From NCBI GenBank assembly GCA_963798775.1, contig CAWCUK010000001.1:1488001-1552000 (forward strand): a stretch of DNA of 64,000 nt, in the 5' to 3' direction. Origin of the DNA: CAWCUK01 sp963798775. Lineage in GTDB: Bacteria; Bacteroidota; Ignavibacteria; Ignavibacteriales; Ignavibacteriaceae. The notes under the pieces are model-generated. The model made no database searches and was not told the DNA's origin. It worked only from the letters and a program-made list of their open reading frames with translations. Shown here piece by piece: positions 51,570 to 60,688 of the stretch (within the stretch, counting starts at the first letter, position 1; every line of letters begins with the position of its first letter). The position numbers were made by a program, and so were the translations under genes.

Positions 51570-52950
51570 AATTCTTATTGTTGACGATGATAATTTAGTC
51601 TGCCTTTCACTTAAAAAGGTTTTAACAAAACTCGGTTACGATGTTGAAATTTGTATGCAGGCCGAAGAATCCTTCGGTAAAATAAATGAGTTTGAACCGC
51701 ATGTTGTTCTTTTAGATATTTATTTAACTACGCACAACGGACTGGAACTTCTCAAAGAATTTCAAAAAAATTTTTACGATCTCCCCATAATTATGATTAC
51801 CGGATATTCCGATGTTAAAATTGCTGTAACAGCGATAAAAAACGGTGCCGCGGATTTTCTTCTTAAACCAATTGATCTTGACCAGCTTAAAATTGTTTTA
51901 GATAAAGCTCTGGCAAATCTTAAACTTAAAACCGAAGTAAGTAAGCTTCATTCAATAATGCATGAAGATACAATAACAAGAGAATTCTTCGGTAAAAGCA
52001 GTAAAATACAAAGGTTATTGGTAAATGTTGAAAAACTTGCTAAAAGTTCCGATACCACGGTTTTACTGGAAGGCGAGAGCGGTACGGGAAAAGAAGTTTT
52101 TGCAAAATATATTCACCAGCAGTCCCCGCGCGGAAACAACACGTTTGTACAAATAAATTGTTCGGCAATTCCGAAAGAACTGGCGGAAAGTGAATTATTC
52201 GGACATGAAAAAGGTGCGTTCACGGGTGCCGCACAAAAAACAAAGTTAGGCAAATTTGAATTAGCGGAAGGCGGTACAATTCTTCTTGATGAAATCGGCG
52301 AATTGAGTCTCGATTTACAAGCGAAACTGCTTCGCATTCTTCAGGAAAAAAAATTTTACAGGTTAGGCGGAGAAAAAGAAATTTCTGTTGATGTTCGGGT
52401 TTTGGCCGCAACAAATAAAAATCTTGAAGATGAAGTTTCAAAAGGAAATTTTAGAGAAGATTTATATTACCGGTTAAATGTGGTTACCGTTACCGTTCCG
52501 CCGCTTCGGGAAAGAAAAGAAGATATTCCGATTCTTACTTATTCTTTCATGAAGGAATTTTCACAAAAGTTTACTAAGGAAATAAGAGGTATAGAACCCG
52601 AAGCAATTGAAATGTTGAAAAATTATTCGTGGAAAGGCAATATAAGAGAATTAAGAAATGTTATGGAACGCGCGGTACTTTTATTAGACGATAAAGAATT
52701 AAAAGAGCAAAGTTTCCATTTTTTATCTAAAAATGTGGAAAAGGCAGGGAAAGATGAAAATAAATTTGTTCTGAAAATTCCATCCAAAGGTGTTCCCGTT
52801 GATATTGTTCTGAAGGAATTAATTCAGAAGACATTAAAAATAACAAATGGTAACCAAGTTAGAGCGGCAAAAATTTTAGGCTTATCCAGATCAAAATTAA
52901 GATATAGAATGGAACAATTAGGAATAGAAGTGACAAAAAATATTCAATAA
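51559..52950 (+). CDS. sigma-54-dependent response regulator, FlrC/NtrC-like
   Basis: A 463-residue three-domain regulator. The receiver has phospho-acceptor Asp53 in VVLLDIYL. The AAA+ domain has Walker A GESGTGKE, the sigma-54 contact GAFTGA in EKGAFTGAAQKTKLG, and Walker B TILLDEIGEL. The C-terminal Fis-type helix-turn-helix is NGNQVRAAKILGLSRSKLRYRMEQLGI. It should activate sigma-54 promoters such as the tandem sites at 59901-59934 ahead of the basal-body operon. It ends 7 bp inside the opposing kinase gene. Confidence 0.95.
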   Translation: MKYKILIVDDDNLVCLSLKKVLTKLGYDVEICMQAEESFGKINEFEPHVVLLDIYLTTHNGLELLKEFQKNFYDLPIIMITGYSDVKIAVTAIKNGAADFLLKPIDLDQLKIVLDKALANLKLKTEVSKLHSIMHEDTITREFFGKSSKIQRLLVNVEKLAKSSDTTVLLEGESGTGKEVFAKYIHQQSPRGNNTFVQINCSAIPKELAESELFGHEKGAFTGAAQKTKLGKFELAEGGTILLDEIGELSLDLQAKLLRILQEKKFYRLGGEKEISVDVRVLAATNKNLEDEVSKGNFREDLYYRLNVVTVTVPPLRERKEDIPILTYSFMKEFSQKFTKEIRGIEPEAIEMLKNYSWKGNIRELRNVMERAVLLLDDKELKEQSFHFLSKNVEKAGKDENKFVLKIPSKGVPVDIVLKELIQKTLKITNGNQVRAAKILGLSRSKLRYRMEQLGIEVTKNIQ

Positions 52951-55181
52951 AATTTGTAAGGTTTAAAAATTACTGTAAATGTTGTTCCAATTCCTCTATT
53001 GCTTATTACTTTTATTTCCGCGTCGCTAATCTCAATATATTTTTTTACCAAGGCCAAACCCAACCCTGTACCTTCGGATTTTCTTCCTCCTTCTATTTCA
53101 TCCTGCGTAAAAGGATTAAACATGTTTGGAATAAATCCGCCGGTCATTCCGATTCCGCTGTCAGCCACATCGACACAAACATTTCCTTCGAAATCATTGT
53201 ATAATCTAAGTAATATTTTTCCTTCATCTGTATATTTAATCGCGTTATCTAAAAGGTTAGCAAAAATTTGTTCTAAAGTTGATCTATCCGCAAGCACCTT
53301 CGAATATCCGGCTTCATTTAAATAACTAAAATTTAAATTTTTAGCCTTTGCCCTAGAATGAAATTCAAAATTTAAATCCTCTAAAAGATCTTTATCCAAA
53401 TCTATTTCGGTAAAATTAATTTCAATATTCCCGGTTTGTATTTTGGCCAAAGTTAAAACCAGTTCAATTGTCCTTATCAGTCTTTTAGAACTTGTTTCAA
53501 TAACTTTAAAATCATTTTCTAGTTCGGGAGTTAAATTATTTACAAAATCATCCTTCAACATTGAATTAAAAGTTAAAATATTATTTAACGGCGTTCTAAC
53601 TTCATGAGAAATTTGGGCCAGAAATTCTGATTTAAGTTTATCCGATTTCTCCGCAAGTTCTTTTGCTTTAATTAATTGTTTTTCATTAATTTTTCTTTCA
53701 GTAATATCCGCCAATATCGCTAAATAATGCGTAATTTTGTTTTGTTCATCAAAAATTGGCGAGATGGAAATATATTCCCAATATAATTCCCCATTTTTCT
53801 TTTTATTCTCAAACTCGCCGCGCCATTCTTTTCCCTTTGAAATATCATTCCAAATAACTTGTCCTATTTCAGTTTTTAAAATATGCGGCTGTTTTCCTTT
53901 GGCCTCATTTGCCGAATATCCTGTTATTTCCGTAAATCGCGGATTTACATATTCTATATTCCCGTTTTTATCTGTAATAATAATTGAAGACGGACTTTGT
54001 TCGACTGCTTGAGAAAGTTTACGAAGATCTTCTTCATATTTTTTATATTCTGTAATATCTTCAACTGTGCCTTCCAATAGTAATTTTTTTTCTTTTTCAT
54101 CTTTTATAATTCTCGCTCTTTCTCTAACGCAGATTATTTCCCCGTTTTTTTTCGTCCAATAAGATTCAAAATTTTTTACTATGCCTTCTTTTTTAATTTG
54201 ATGAATAAATTCCTTTCTTTCATTCGGGTCCAAATATCCTTCTTTCCGCAGATTTCGCCGCTGCAGATCTTCTAATGTAGAATAACCAAGCATTTGTATC
54301 AGTTGAGGATTTGCCATTATAATAGACCCTTCAAATGTGGTCTTATAAATTCCAATTGGCGCATTATTAAAAAGATTTCTATACCGCTCTTCGCTTTCTT
54401 TAAGTCTTTTTTCGGCTATTATTTTTTCCGCAATATCTCTAATTACTAAAACAGCGCCGGTAATATTTCCGTTTTCGTCCTTTAAAGATGTTAGATTTGC
54501 TTCAATAGGAAGATTTTTTTTATCGGCGGTAACCAAAGTAATATTTTCGTTGAATGAGATTTTTTCTCCGCTGTCCAAAACTTCGGTTAATTTTTTTTTA
54601 AGATGAATATCCGTCTTAAATTCCTTAATTTTTACCGCTGTATTAAGACTTTTGCCTAAAACTTCTTCTTTAGTTTTCCCTATTAATTTTTCCAGAATAT
54701 TATTTATAAATTTTACTTTCCCCTTCTCATCCGTTGCTATAACACCTTCAACAATACTGGAAAATATTTTAGAATAATAATTCTCATTTTCTTTTATCTT
54801 CAGCTCAACTTCGTGTTTATACAAAGCCATATGAATTGCATACTCAATATCTTTTTGTTCAAAAGGTTTAAGAATAAAACCGTAAGGCTCCGTAATTTTT
54901 GCTCTTTCAATAATTTCCGGATTTGAAAACGCGGTTAAGTAAATGACGGGAATATCTTTTATTTTATTTATTTCTTGAGCGGTTTCAATACCGTCCATTT
55001 GGCCCTTAAGTCTCACATCCATAAGAATTAGATCTATATGATGATGTTTAACGACATTAATAGCTTCTTCGCCGGTAGGAATTTTTGAAACCGTGTCATA
55101 TCCTAGGTGTACCAGAATATCTCTAAGATTTAATGCTATTAAAAGCTCATCTTCTACAATTAAAATTCTCTTTTTCTTCAT
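52944..55181 (-). CDS. response regulator-PAS-histidine kinase
   Basis: A 745-residue hybrid. Residues 1-120 are a receiver (phospho-acceptor Asp55 in LILMDVRLKG), followed by three PAS domains at ~130-255, ~260-380 and ~385-500. The kinase has phospho-His526 in LAQISHEVRTPLNNI. It closes with N-box FANLLDNAIKYTDEG, DSGIGMTGG and EGTGLGLALVKKYI. No membrane segment is present, so it senses cytoplasmic signals. The REC-first order suggests it is controlled by an upstream kinase. It faces, and diverges from, the 55380 operon. The target is unknown. Confidence 0.92.
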   Translation of the reverse strand: MKKKRILIVEDELLIALNLRDILVHLGYDTVSKIPTGEEAINVVKHHHIDLILMDVRLKGQMDGIETAQEINKIKDIPVIYLTAFSNPEIIERAKITEPYGFILKPFEQKDIEYAIHMALYKHEVELKIKENENYYSKIFSSIVEGVIATDEKGKVKFINNILEKLIGKTKEEVLGKSLNTAVKIKEFKTDIHLKKKLTEVLDSGEKISFNENITLVTADKKNLPIEANLTSLKDENGNITGAVLVIRDIAEKIIAEKRLKESEERYRNLFNNAPIGIYKTTFEGSIIMANPQLIQMLGYSTLEDLQRRNLRKEGYLDPNERKEFIHQIKKEGIVKNFESYWTKKNGEIICVRERARIIKDEKEKKLLLEGTVEDITEYKKYEEDLRKLSQAVEQSPSSIIITDKNGNIEYVNPRFTEITGYSANEAKGKQPHILKTEIGQVIWNDISKGKEWRGEFENKKKNGELYWEYISISPIFDEQNKITHYLAILADITERKINEKQLIKAKELAEKSDKLKSEFLAQISHEVRTPLNNILTFNSMLKDDFVNNLTPELENDFKVIETSSKRLIRTIELVLTLAKIQTGNIEINFTEIDLDKDLLEDLNFEFHSRAKAKNLNFSYLNEAGYSKVLADRSTLEQIFANLLDNAIKYTDEGKILLRLYNDFEGNVCVDVADSGIGMTGGFIPNMFNPFTQDEIEGGRKSEGTGLGLALVKKYIEISDAEIKVISNRGIGTTFTVIFKPYKFY

Positions 55182-55308
55182 TTTATCTTTATTAAAAAGT
55201 ATAGTATGAAAAAGCGAAAATAACTTTTTTAATCCTTATAAAAACCTTTGGAACCGTAAAATGTAATTTTTAATGATATAGCGCATATTAAAATAAGCTT
55301 TTTCCCGT

Positions 55309-55335
55309 TCAACTTTAAGGAAAATGTTACGATAA
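55309..55335 (+). promoter_or_regulatory. putative sigma-28 promoter of the PAS kinase operon
   Basis: TCAA (55309-55312), exactly 15 nt, then TACGATAA (55328-55335). The -10 matches that of the glycosylation operon exactly; the -35 is one base off. The start codon follows 45 bp later. Confidence 0.45.
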
Positions 55336-55379
55336 TAGTCGGGGGAACTATTTTATATATTAAGAAAATTGAACCATTA

Positions 55380-57458
55380 ATGAACCATTTTACAAATAAT
55401 GATAAATCTTACAAATCAGAAAGCAGACTTACAAGAGTATTTTCTGCTGATATTGAATTAGATAATGAAAGCCCTTTGCGAAATATTTTAAATGCTTCAA
55501 ACGACGCTTTATATGTTACCGATTTAGACGGAAAAATAATTGCTTTTTACGGCAGCTTATTTACGCAATTAAATATGGAAAATAATTCTTTTTTAGGCGA
55601 ATCTATTTTTCATTTATTCGGTGAAAATTCTTCATCTCAGCATAAAAATTCGCATCTCCGTTGTTTAAAAGGAGAAAAGGTTTTATATGAATGGGAGTTT
55701 GTCCACAAAAAAAATCAGCTTTTTATGCAGACATCACTTTCTTTAACAACGGTTAAAAACGGTGATGAAAAAGGCATAGTGGGGATAATAAGAGATATAA
55801 CCAGGCCGAAACTTGTGGAAAGATTTTACAGGGAAATTGAACTTACCTTTAAAACTTTAGCCAACGCTGTAAAATACGCGATTATTTCTGTTAATGAAGA
55901 ATACCGCATAGAATATGCAAATCCGGCTACAGAAAAAATGTTCGGTTATAAAAAAGATGATTTAATGGGCCTTGAGGTTGATGCTCTGCTGGGGCGGCCG
56001 AAAGCGAACAAAGAACAAAAGATAAATGAGTTATTTGTTCTGCTGAATGAAAACCATGAAGAAAGAAAAATAATGGATTTTGTCGCATTTAAAAAAGACG
56101 GCGAAGAATTCCATTGTGAAATTACATGTTCCAGTTATCAAATTTTCGATATAAATCATTATGTAGTAATTATTCATGATATTTCCGAACGGAAAAAGCA
56201 GGAAGAGGCACTTAAGAAATCGGAAGAAAATTACAAATCAATTTTTGATAACGCGTTAGAAGGTTTATTCAGATCAACACCGGAAGGCAAATTTTTAAGT
56301 GTAAATCCTGCGCTTGTAGAAATGCTGGGTTATAATTCGGTAGAGGAATTATTAAAAGTTGATATCGCAAAAGAAGTTTATTCCGAAATAAACGACTATA
56401 TAAATTTTATTCAATTAATTGCCGAGAAAACAAAATTATCCGATCTTCGATTAAAATTAAAAAAGAAAAACGGCGAATTAATTTATGCCAAGGGAAGAGT
56501 AAGAGCTATAAAAGATAAATTGAACAAAATAATTTATTTTGAAGGCAGTATTGAAGACATAACATCGGAAACAACACGCGAAGCTGAAAGAAACAAATAC
56601 GAGAGCCAATTGAAGCAGCAGAATATTGAACTTGAGCAGGCTTTCTCTTATTTGAAGAAAATGCAGAATCAATTGGTACAGTCCGAAAAAATGGCATCAA
56701 TAGGACAATTAACAGCGGGCATTGCTCACGAAATAAATAATCCGTTAGCTTTTGTTTCCAGTAATTTAAATAGATTTGAAGAGTATTTTGAAGATGTAAA
56801 CCAGCTTCTTCACGAATGGAAAAAATTGGGAAATTCTCTTGAGGAACGGGGCGAATATCAAAAAATAACTTCTCAATTAAAAAAATTGGAAAAACAAATT
56901 GACCTGGAATTTATAAAGGATGATTTTTCCACATTAATGCAGCACAACAAAAACGGTGTTGATAGAATTAAAAAAATTGTTCAGCAGCTGCGCGGTTTTT
57001 CGCATGTTTCCGAAAATGATATGCTTGAAGCTAATTTAAATGAAGCTTTAGATGAAACTTTAATGCTGGTTTGGAATGGTTTAAAATATAAAGCTGCTGT
57101 TGTAAAAGAATATGGAAAAATTCCCTTAGTAAAATGTAACGTTGGAGAAATAAAACAAGTTTTTGTTAATCTGCTTATAAACGCAGCCGACGCAATTTTA
57201 TATAAAGGCGAAATAAAAATTAGAACATTTGTAGAAAAGAAAAATATAGTAATAGAAATCTCCGATTCCGGTATTGGGATTCCGTCTGAAATTCAAAAGA
57301 AAATTTTTGATCCTTTTTATACCACAAAACCAATTGGAAAAGGAACAGGTTTGGGACTTTGGATTTGCATGACGATAATTCAAAAACATTCGGCAAAATT
57401 GAGTGTTACCAGTGAACCCGGAAAAGGAACTTCATTTTTTATTCGTATGCCAATTTAG
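55380..57458 (+). CDS. multi-PAS sensor histidine kinase
   Basis: A 692-residue cytoplasmic kinase. Three PAS domains cover ~30-150, ~160-280 and ~285-405 (for example YRIEYANPATEKMFGYKKDDLMG). A coiled linker leads to the kinase core with phospho-His450 in SIGQLTAGIAHEINNPLAF. N-box NLLINAADAILYKG, DSGIGIP and GKGTGLGLWICMTII follow. No receiver is attached. Its operon carries two response regulators (REC-HDOD and REC with a degenerate HD-GYP) as likely partners. Sigma-28-type promoter and position suggest a link to motility or chemosensing. Confidence 0.92.
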   Translation: MNHFTNNDKSYKSESRLTRVFSADIELDNESPLRNILNASNDALYVTDLDGKIIAFYGSLFTQLNMENNSFLGESIFHLFGENSSSQHKNSHLRCLKGEKVLYEWEFVHKKNQLFMQTSLSLTTVKNGDEKGIVGIIRDITRPKLVERFYREIELTFKTLANAVKYAIISVNEEYRIEYANPATEKMFGYKKDDLMGLEVDALLGRPKANKEQKINELFVLLNENHEERKIMDFVAFKKDGEEFHCEITCSSYQIFDINHYVVIIHDISERKKQEEALKKSEENYKSIFDNALEGLFRSTPEGKFLSVNPALVEMLGYNSVEELLKVDIAKEVYSEINDYINFIQLIAEKTKLSDLRLKLKKKNGELIYAKGRVRAIKDKLNKIIYFEGSIEDITSETTREAERNKYESQLKQQNIELEQAFSYLKKMQNQLVQSEKMASIGQLTAGIAHEINNPLAFVSSNLNRFEEYFEDVNQLLHEWKKLGNSLEERGEYQKITSQLKKLEKQIDLEFIKDDFSTLMQHNKNGVDRIKKIVQQLRGFSHVSENDMLEANLNEALDETLMLVWNGLKYKAAVVKEYGKIPLVKCNVGEIKQVFVNLLINAADAILYKGEIKIRTFVEKKNIVIEISDSGIGIPSEIQKKIFDPFYTTKPIGKGTGLGLWICMTIIQKHSAKLSVTSEPGKGTSFFIRMPI

Positions 57459-57473
57459 TAACTGTTACCCAAA

Positions 57474-58673
57474 ATGATAGAAAATAATTTTACAAACGGC
57501 GTCGCACAGCCGCAAGAAGTACTCGATGAACATATTCCCGTTATTCTTTTTGTAGATGATGACGAGGCAATTCTTTCATCAATAAAAAGTTTATTCAGAA
57601 AAGAACCTTACGAAAAATACTATTTCAGTTCGCCGGTTGAAGCATTAAAATTTCTTGAAGAAATTGAAGTGGATTTAATGGTGGTTGATATGCGCATGCC
57701 CGAAATGAGCGGAATAGTTTTTCTCGAGAAAGCAATGGCAATTCATCCTGCTTCAATAAAAATAATTTTAAGCGGCTATGAAGGAAAAAAACTTGTACTT
57801 TCTGTTCTCGCAAAAGGTTTTGCTCATCATTATTTAATGAAACCTTGGGACGATGACGAATTCAAAAGTTTAATACATAAGTTTACTCATCTTTATAAAG
57901 ATTTTGAAAAGAAAAAACTTATTCAATATTTAAATTCATTTACACAGCTTCCCACTCCGCCAAATACAAATACAAAATTGATGGAAATTCTTTCCGCCGA
58001 AGATATAAATATTAATGATATTGTAAAGGAGATAGAAGGCCGTCCTTTTATTGTAACAAAACTTCTTCAAATCGCGAATTCTGTTAGTTTTGGAGTCCAG
58101 CGCTATATTACTTCAGTTAAAGACGCAATTATTTTAATTGGAATAGATCAAGTAAAGGCAATTGTACTTTCGCTTGGCGTGCTGAAAAAATTTACCGAAT
58201 TAATTAGTACTTCAAACGCGGTTAAAGTACAGGAAGTTTGGGAGCGTTCTATGCGCCGCGCCGTTATTGCCAAAAAAATTGCGACATATTGGGATAAACC
58301 GGTTGATAAGCATTTGATATTTATTACCTCTCTGGTGGTTGACATAGGTTATTTGGTTTGGCTTTACGCGGAACCGCAAAAATATGTTCGCTTTAATGAG
58401 TTAGTATTGAGAAAAAAAATTCCCGCGGCCGAAGCTGAAATTCATGTGTTTTCTTATTCGCATGCCGTACTCGGCGCTCTTTTACTTGAGTTGTGGAATT
58501 TTCCCGCAAAAGTTATTTACGCTGTGGTAAATCATCATTCTCATGCTTGCGATGAAGACGCAATAAAAATTGTTCAGTTGGCGGGTATAATTGAAGGCAC
58601 GGATGTTGAACTTGAACATGATGAATCTATTGATGAATTGCTTCCGCATTTTAAACTAAAACTTAGAATATGA
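57474..58673 (+). CDS. response regulator with HDOD output domain
   Basis: A 399-residue protein. A receiver domain (~20-145) has Asp72 in LMVVDMRMPEMSG, and an HDOD domain follows (~155-370). The HDOD part opens LNSFTQLPTPPNTNTKLMEIL and has FIVTKLLQIANSVSFGVQRYITSVKDAIILIGIDQVKAIVLSLGVLKKF. HDOD is a non-catalytic relative of HD hydrolases used in signalling and c-di-GMP-linked control. It starts 15 bp after the PAS kinase stop and overlaps the next regulator by 4 bp. Confidence 0.92.
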   Translation: MIENNFTNGVAQPQEVLDEHIPVILFVDDDEAILSSIKSLFRKEPYEKYYFSSPVEALKFLEEIEVDLMVVDMRMPEMSGIVFLEKAMAIHPASIKIILSGYEGKKLVLSVLAKGFAHHYLMKPWDDDEFKSLIHKFTHLYKDFEKKKLIQYLNSFTQLPTPPNTNTKLMEILSAEDININDIVKEIEGRPFIVTKLLQIANSVSFGVQRYITSVKDAIILIGIDQVKAIVLSLGVLKKFTELISTSNAVKVQEVWERSMRRAVIAKKIATYWDKPVDKHLIFITSLVVDIGYLVWLYAEPQKYVRFNELVLRKKIPAAEAEIHVFSYSHAVLGALLLELWNFPAKVIYAVVNHHSHACDEDAIKIVQLAGIIEGTDVELEHDESIDELLPHFKLKLRI

Positions 58674-59890
58674 GCAAATTTAAAAAAAATACAAAAATAC
58701 TTTATGTAGATGACGAAGTAAGCCTGCTTTCATCATTTAATTCTTTAATGCGGAAAGAGAATTTAGAAATTTACACTCTTGATGATCCCGGAAAGATAGA
58801 TAAAATATTATTAGAACAAGGCCCTTTTGCCGTGGTTCTTTCCGATCAAAGAATGCCTTTTAGCTCCGGCACCGAAATATTAGAAAAAGTTGCAAAAATT
58901 CATCCGTTAACCAATAGAGTTTTGGTTACCGGTTTCAGCGATCATACAGAAACTGTTGAAGCAATTAACAGAGGCGAAATTATTCGTTATATAAATAAGC
59001 CGTGGAAAGACGAAGAATTAAAAAATCTTCTACACGATTTAGTTGATAAATATAATCTTTCAACTGAAAATAAATTCCTTCTTAATGAGTTAAAAACAAA
59101 AAACGCGCAATTATCTCAATTGTTAGATGGAACAATTGTAGAAACAATTCATCTGTTAACTGATCTTTTAAGTTACATCAACCCTCATGCTTTTCAGCAG
59201 GTTCAGCGGATAAAATCATTTGGCTCGCTTATCTTAAATTCCTTCAGAAATATTTCATATGAAGAAAAGTGGGATATAGCGCGAGCTTTTGAATTATTTA
59301 ATTTGGGACTCGCGGTAATGCCGCCTTGGGTTCAAGTTTCATTAAATAAAGAAGGACTTTCCGCGGTCCGCCGTTTTTCCGTCTGCCGAAATCATCATAT
59401 AATTGCTGCAAATTATCTAGAAAAAATCCCCGGTTTTGAAGGTGTTGCAAATATTATTCGTTTTATGGAAAAAGAATATAACGGAAAAGGAGAGCCTGAA
59501 GATTCTTTGATAAACGAAGAGGAAATTCCGTTGGGTTCTCGGCTATTAAAAATTTTGCTGGATATGGATAAATATGGAACGCCGAATTTTTACGGTGTTG
59601 ATCTTCTTAAATCGATGATGCGTCAGCCTAAAAAATATGATGTTGAACTTCTTCAAAAAATAATTGATGAAGCATCTGCGTATAAAGAAGCCAAAACGCA
59701 AATTTCTAAACTTTTTGTGCGGGAATTAAGGGCCGGAATGCTTGTACTTGAAAATATTAAAACTAAATCGGGAATGAAATTGTTAGAATCAAATTCATTT
59801 ATAACCGAAACTACCTTAATGGCATTAAGAGCCTGGAAAGGTTACGATGAAATTATTGAGCCGATTACAGTAAAGGTTAAATTTTCTTAA
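58670..59890 (+). CDS. response regulator with degenerate HD-GYP-like domain
   Basis: A 406-residue protein. The receiver (~5-130) has Asp59 in VVLSDQRMPFSSG. The C-terminal part follows the HD-GYP layout but with altered active-site residues: HD becomes FN in FELFNLGLAVMPPWV, and HHExxDGxGYP becomes FMEKEYNGKGEP, while HH in CRNHHIIAANYLEKIPGF remains. It is therefore likely an inactive phosphodiesterase acting as a scaffold or sensor. The family fit is by pattern and not certain. The ATGA overlap with the HDOD gene implies coupled translation. Confidence 0.8.
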   Translation: MSKFKKNTKILYVDDEVSLLSSFNSLMRKENLEIYTLDDPGKIDKILLEQGPFAVVLSDQRMPFSSGTEILEKVAKIHPLTNRVLVTGFSDHTETVEAINRGEIIRYINKPWKDEELKNLLHDLVDKYNLSTENKFLLNELKTKNAQLSQLLDGTIVETIHLLTDLLSYINPHAFQQVQRIKSFGSLILNSFRNISYEEKWDIARAFELFNLGLAVMPPWVQVSLNKEGLSAVRRFSVCRNHHIIAANYLEKIPGFEGVANIIRFMEKEYNGKGEPEDSLINEEEIPLGSRLLKILLDMDKYGTPNFYGVDLLKSMMRQPKKYDVELLQKIIDEASAYKEAKTQISKLFVRELRAGMLVLENIKTKSGMKLLESNSFITETTLMALRAWKGYDEIIEPITVKVKFS

Positions 59891-59900
59891 TCATTAAAAA

Positions 59901-59934
59901 TGGTTATTCTTTTGCACTTGGTTAATATTGTGCA
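59901..59934 (+). promoter_or_regulatory. tandem putative sigma-54 promoters of the basal-body operon
   Basis: Two elements with the invariant GG-N10-GC spacing: TGGTTATTCTTTTGCA (59901-59916) and TGGTTAATATTGTGCA (59919-59934), offset by 18 bp. The first has the full TTGCA of the -12 box. They lie 124-157 bp before the start at 60058 and downstream of a sigma-54 activator gene. Confidence 0.65.
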
Positions 59935-60057
59935 CATTTAAAAATCTTTCCCTGCCTCATTTCCAACAAATTTTACTTCTTTTCAAACGGCACCGATTTT
60001 GAATATATAATAGAACATTTTGCTAAATACGTTTATTATTAGTTGCGAAAAGGAACA

Positions 60058-60306
60058 ATGGAAGAAAATTTTGAAGAACCGATTTTTAGAGAATTTTCCC
60101 ATTACAGCAGTAAGGCTGAAGGAAATATTATTAAAGCCGAAAACGCGGAAATTTACGGAAGAACAAAAATAAGTGTAGATGAAGACAGCCATGACGGTGT
60201 AAAAGTTATTCTTAAAAAAGACGCAAATGATTCAATACAGGAAATAAAATTTGTCTGTTCTTGCGGACAAACTAAATCTATAATTCTTGATTATTCAGAA
60301 CAGTAG
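60058..60306 (+). CDS. small conserved-looking protein at head of flagellar operon, function unknown
   Basis: An 82-residue acidic protein: FREFSHYSSKAEGNIIKAENAEIYGRTKISVDEDSHDGVKVILKKDANDSIQEIKFVCSCGQTKSIILDY. The single CSC pair and repeated beta-strand pattern give no family match. I place the start at ATG 60058, where AAAAGGAAC precedes it, rather than a TTG at 60043. It is separated from flgB by 31 bp and is the first gene after the sigma-54 sites, so it likely belongs to the basal-body regulon. Confidence 0.6.
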   Translation: MEENFEEPIFREFSHYSSKAEGNIIKAENAEIYGRTKISVDEDSHDGVKVILKKDANDSIQEIKFVCSCGQTKSIILDYSEQ

Positions 60307-60337
60307 AAAAAGTTAAATCAAAAGTTAGGAAGGTAAA

Positions 60338-60688
60338 ATGCCTACAACTAATGTAAAACTTCTAGAAAATTTTATTAGCTATTGCTCCGTTAAAAATAAA
60401 GCGATAAGTAAAAACATTGCAAATGTGGGCACGGAAGATTATAAACGCGAAGATGTTACATTTAAAAATGTTTTCGATGACGTAAACGGAAATATGTATT
60501 CAAAAAATAATTTAGAAATAGATGTTGATAAATCGGGAGAACTTACTTCCGGCATTAATAATGTTGATATCGATAAGGAAATGTCTGATTTGGCTGAAAA
60601 TACAATCCGTTTCAAATTTGCTAGCAGACAGTTGACGGACTACTTCAAAAATATGCAAAGTATTATAAAAGGCGGAGGAGGCAGTTAA
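60338..60688 (+). CDS. flgB: flagellar basal-body rod protein FlgB
   Basis: A 116-residue rod protein. The N-terminal helix LLENFISYCSVKNKAISKNIANVGTEDYKREDVTFKNVF is the FlgB form of the rod signature (NIAN-x-x-T). The C-terminal MSDLAENTIRFKFASRQLTDYFKNMQSIIKGG matches the family. It forms the proximal rod of the flagellum and is exported by the flagellar type III apparatus. A perfect AAGGAAGG site precedes the ATG. Its stop overlaps the flgC start by one base. Confidence 0.92.
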   Translation: MPTTNVKLLENFISYCSVKNKAISKNIANVGTEDYKREDVTFKNVFDDVNGNMYSKNNLEIDVDKSGELTSGINNVDIDKEMSDLAENTIRFKFASRQLTDYFKNMQSIIKGGGGS

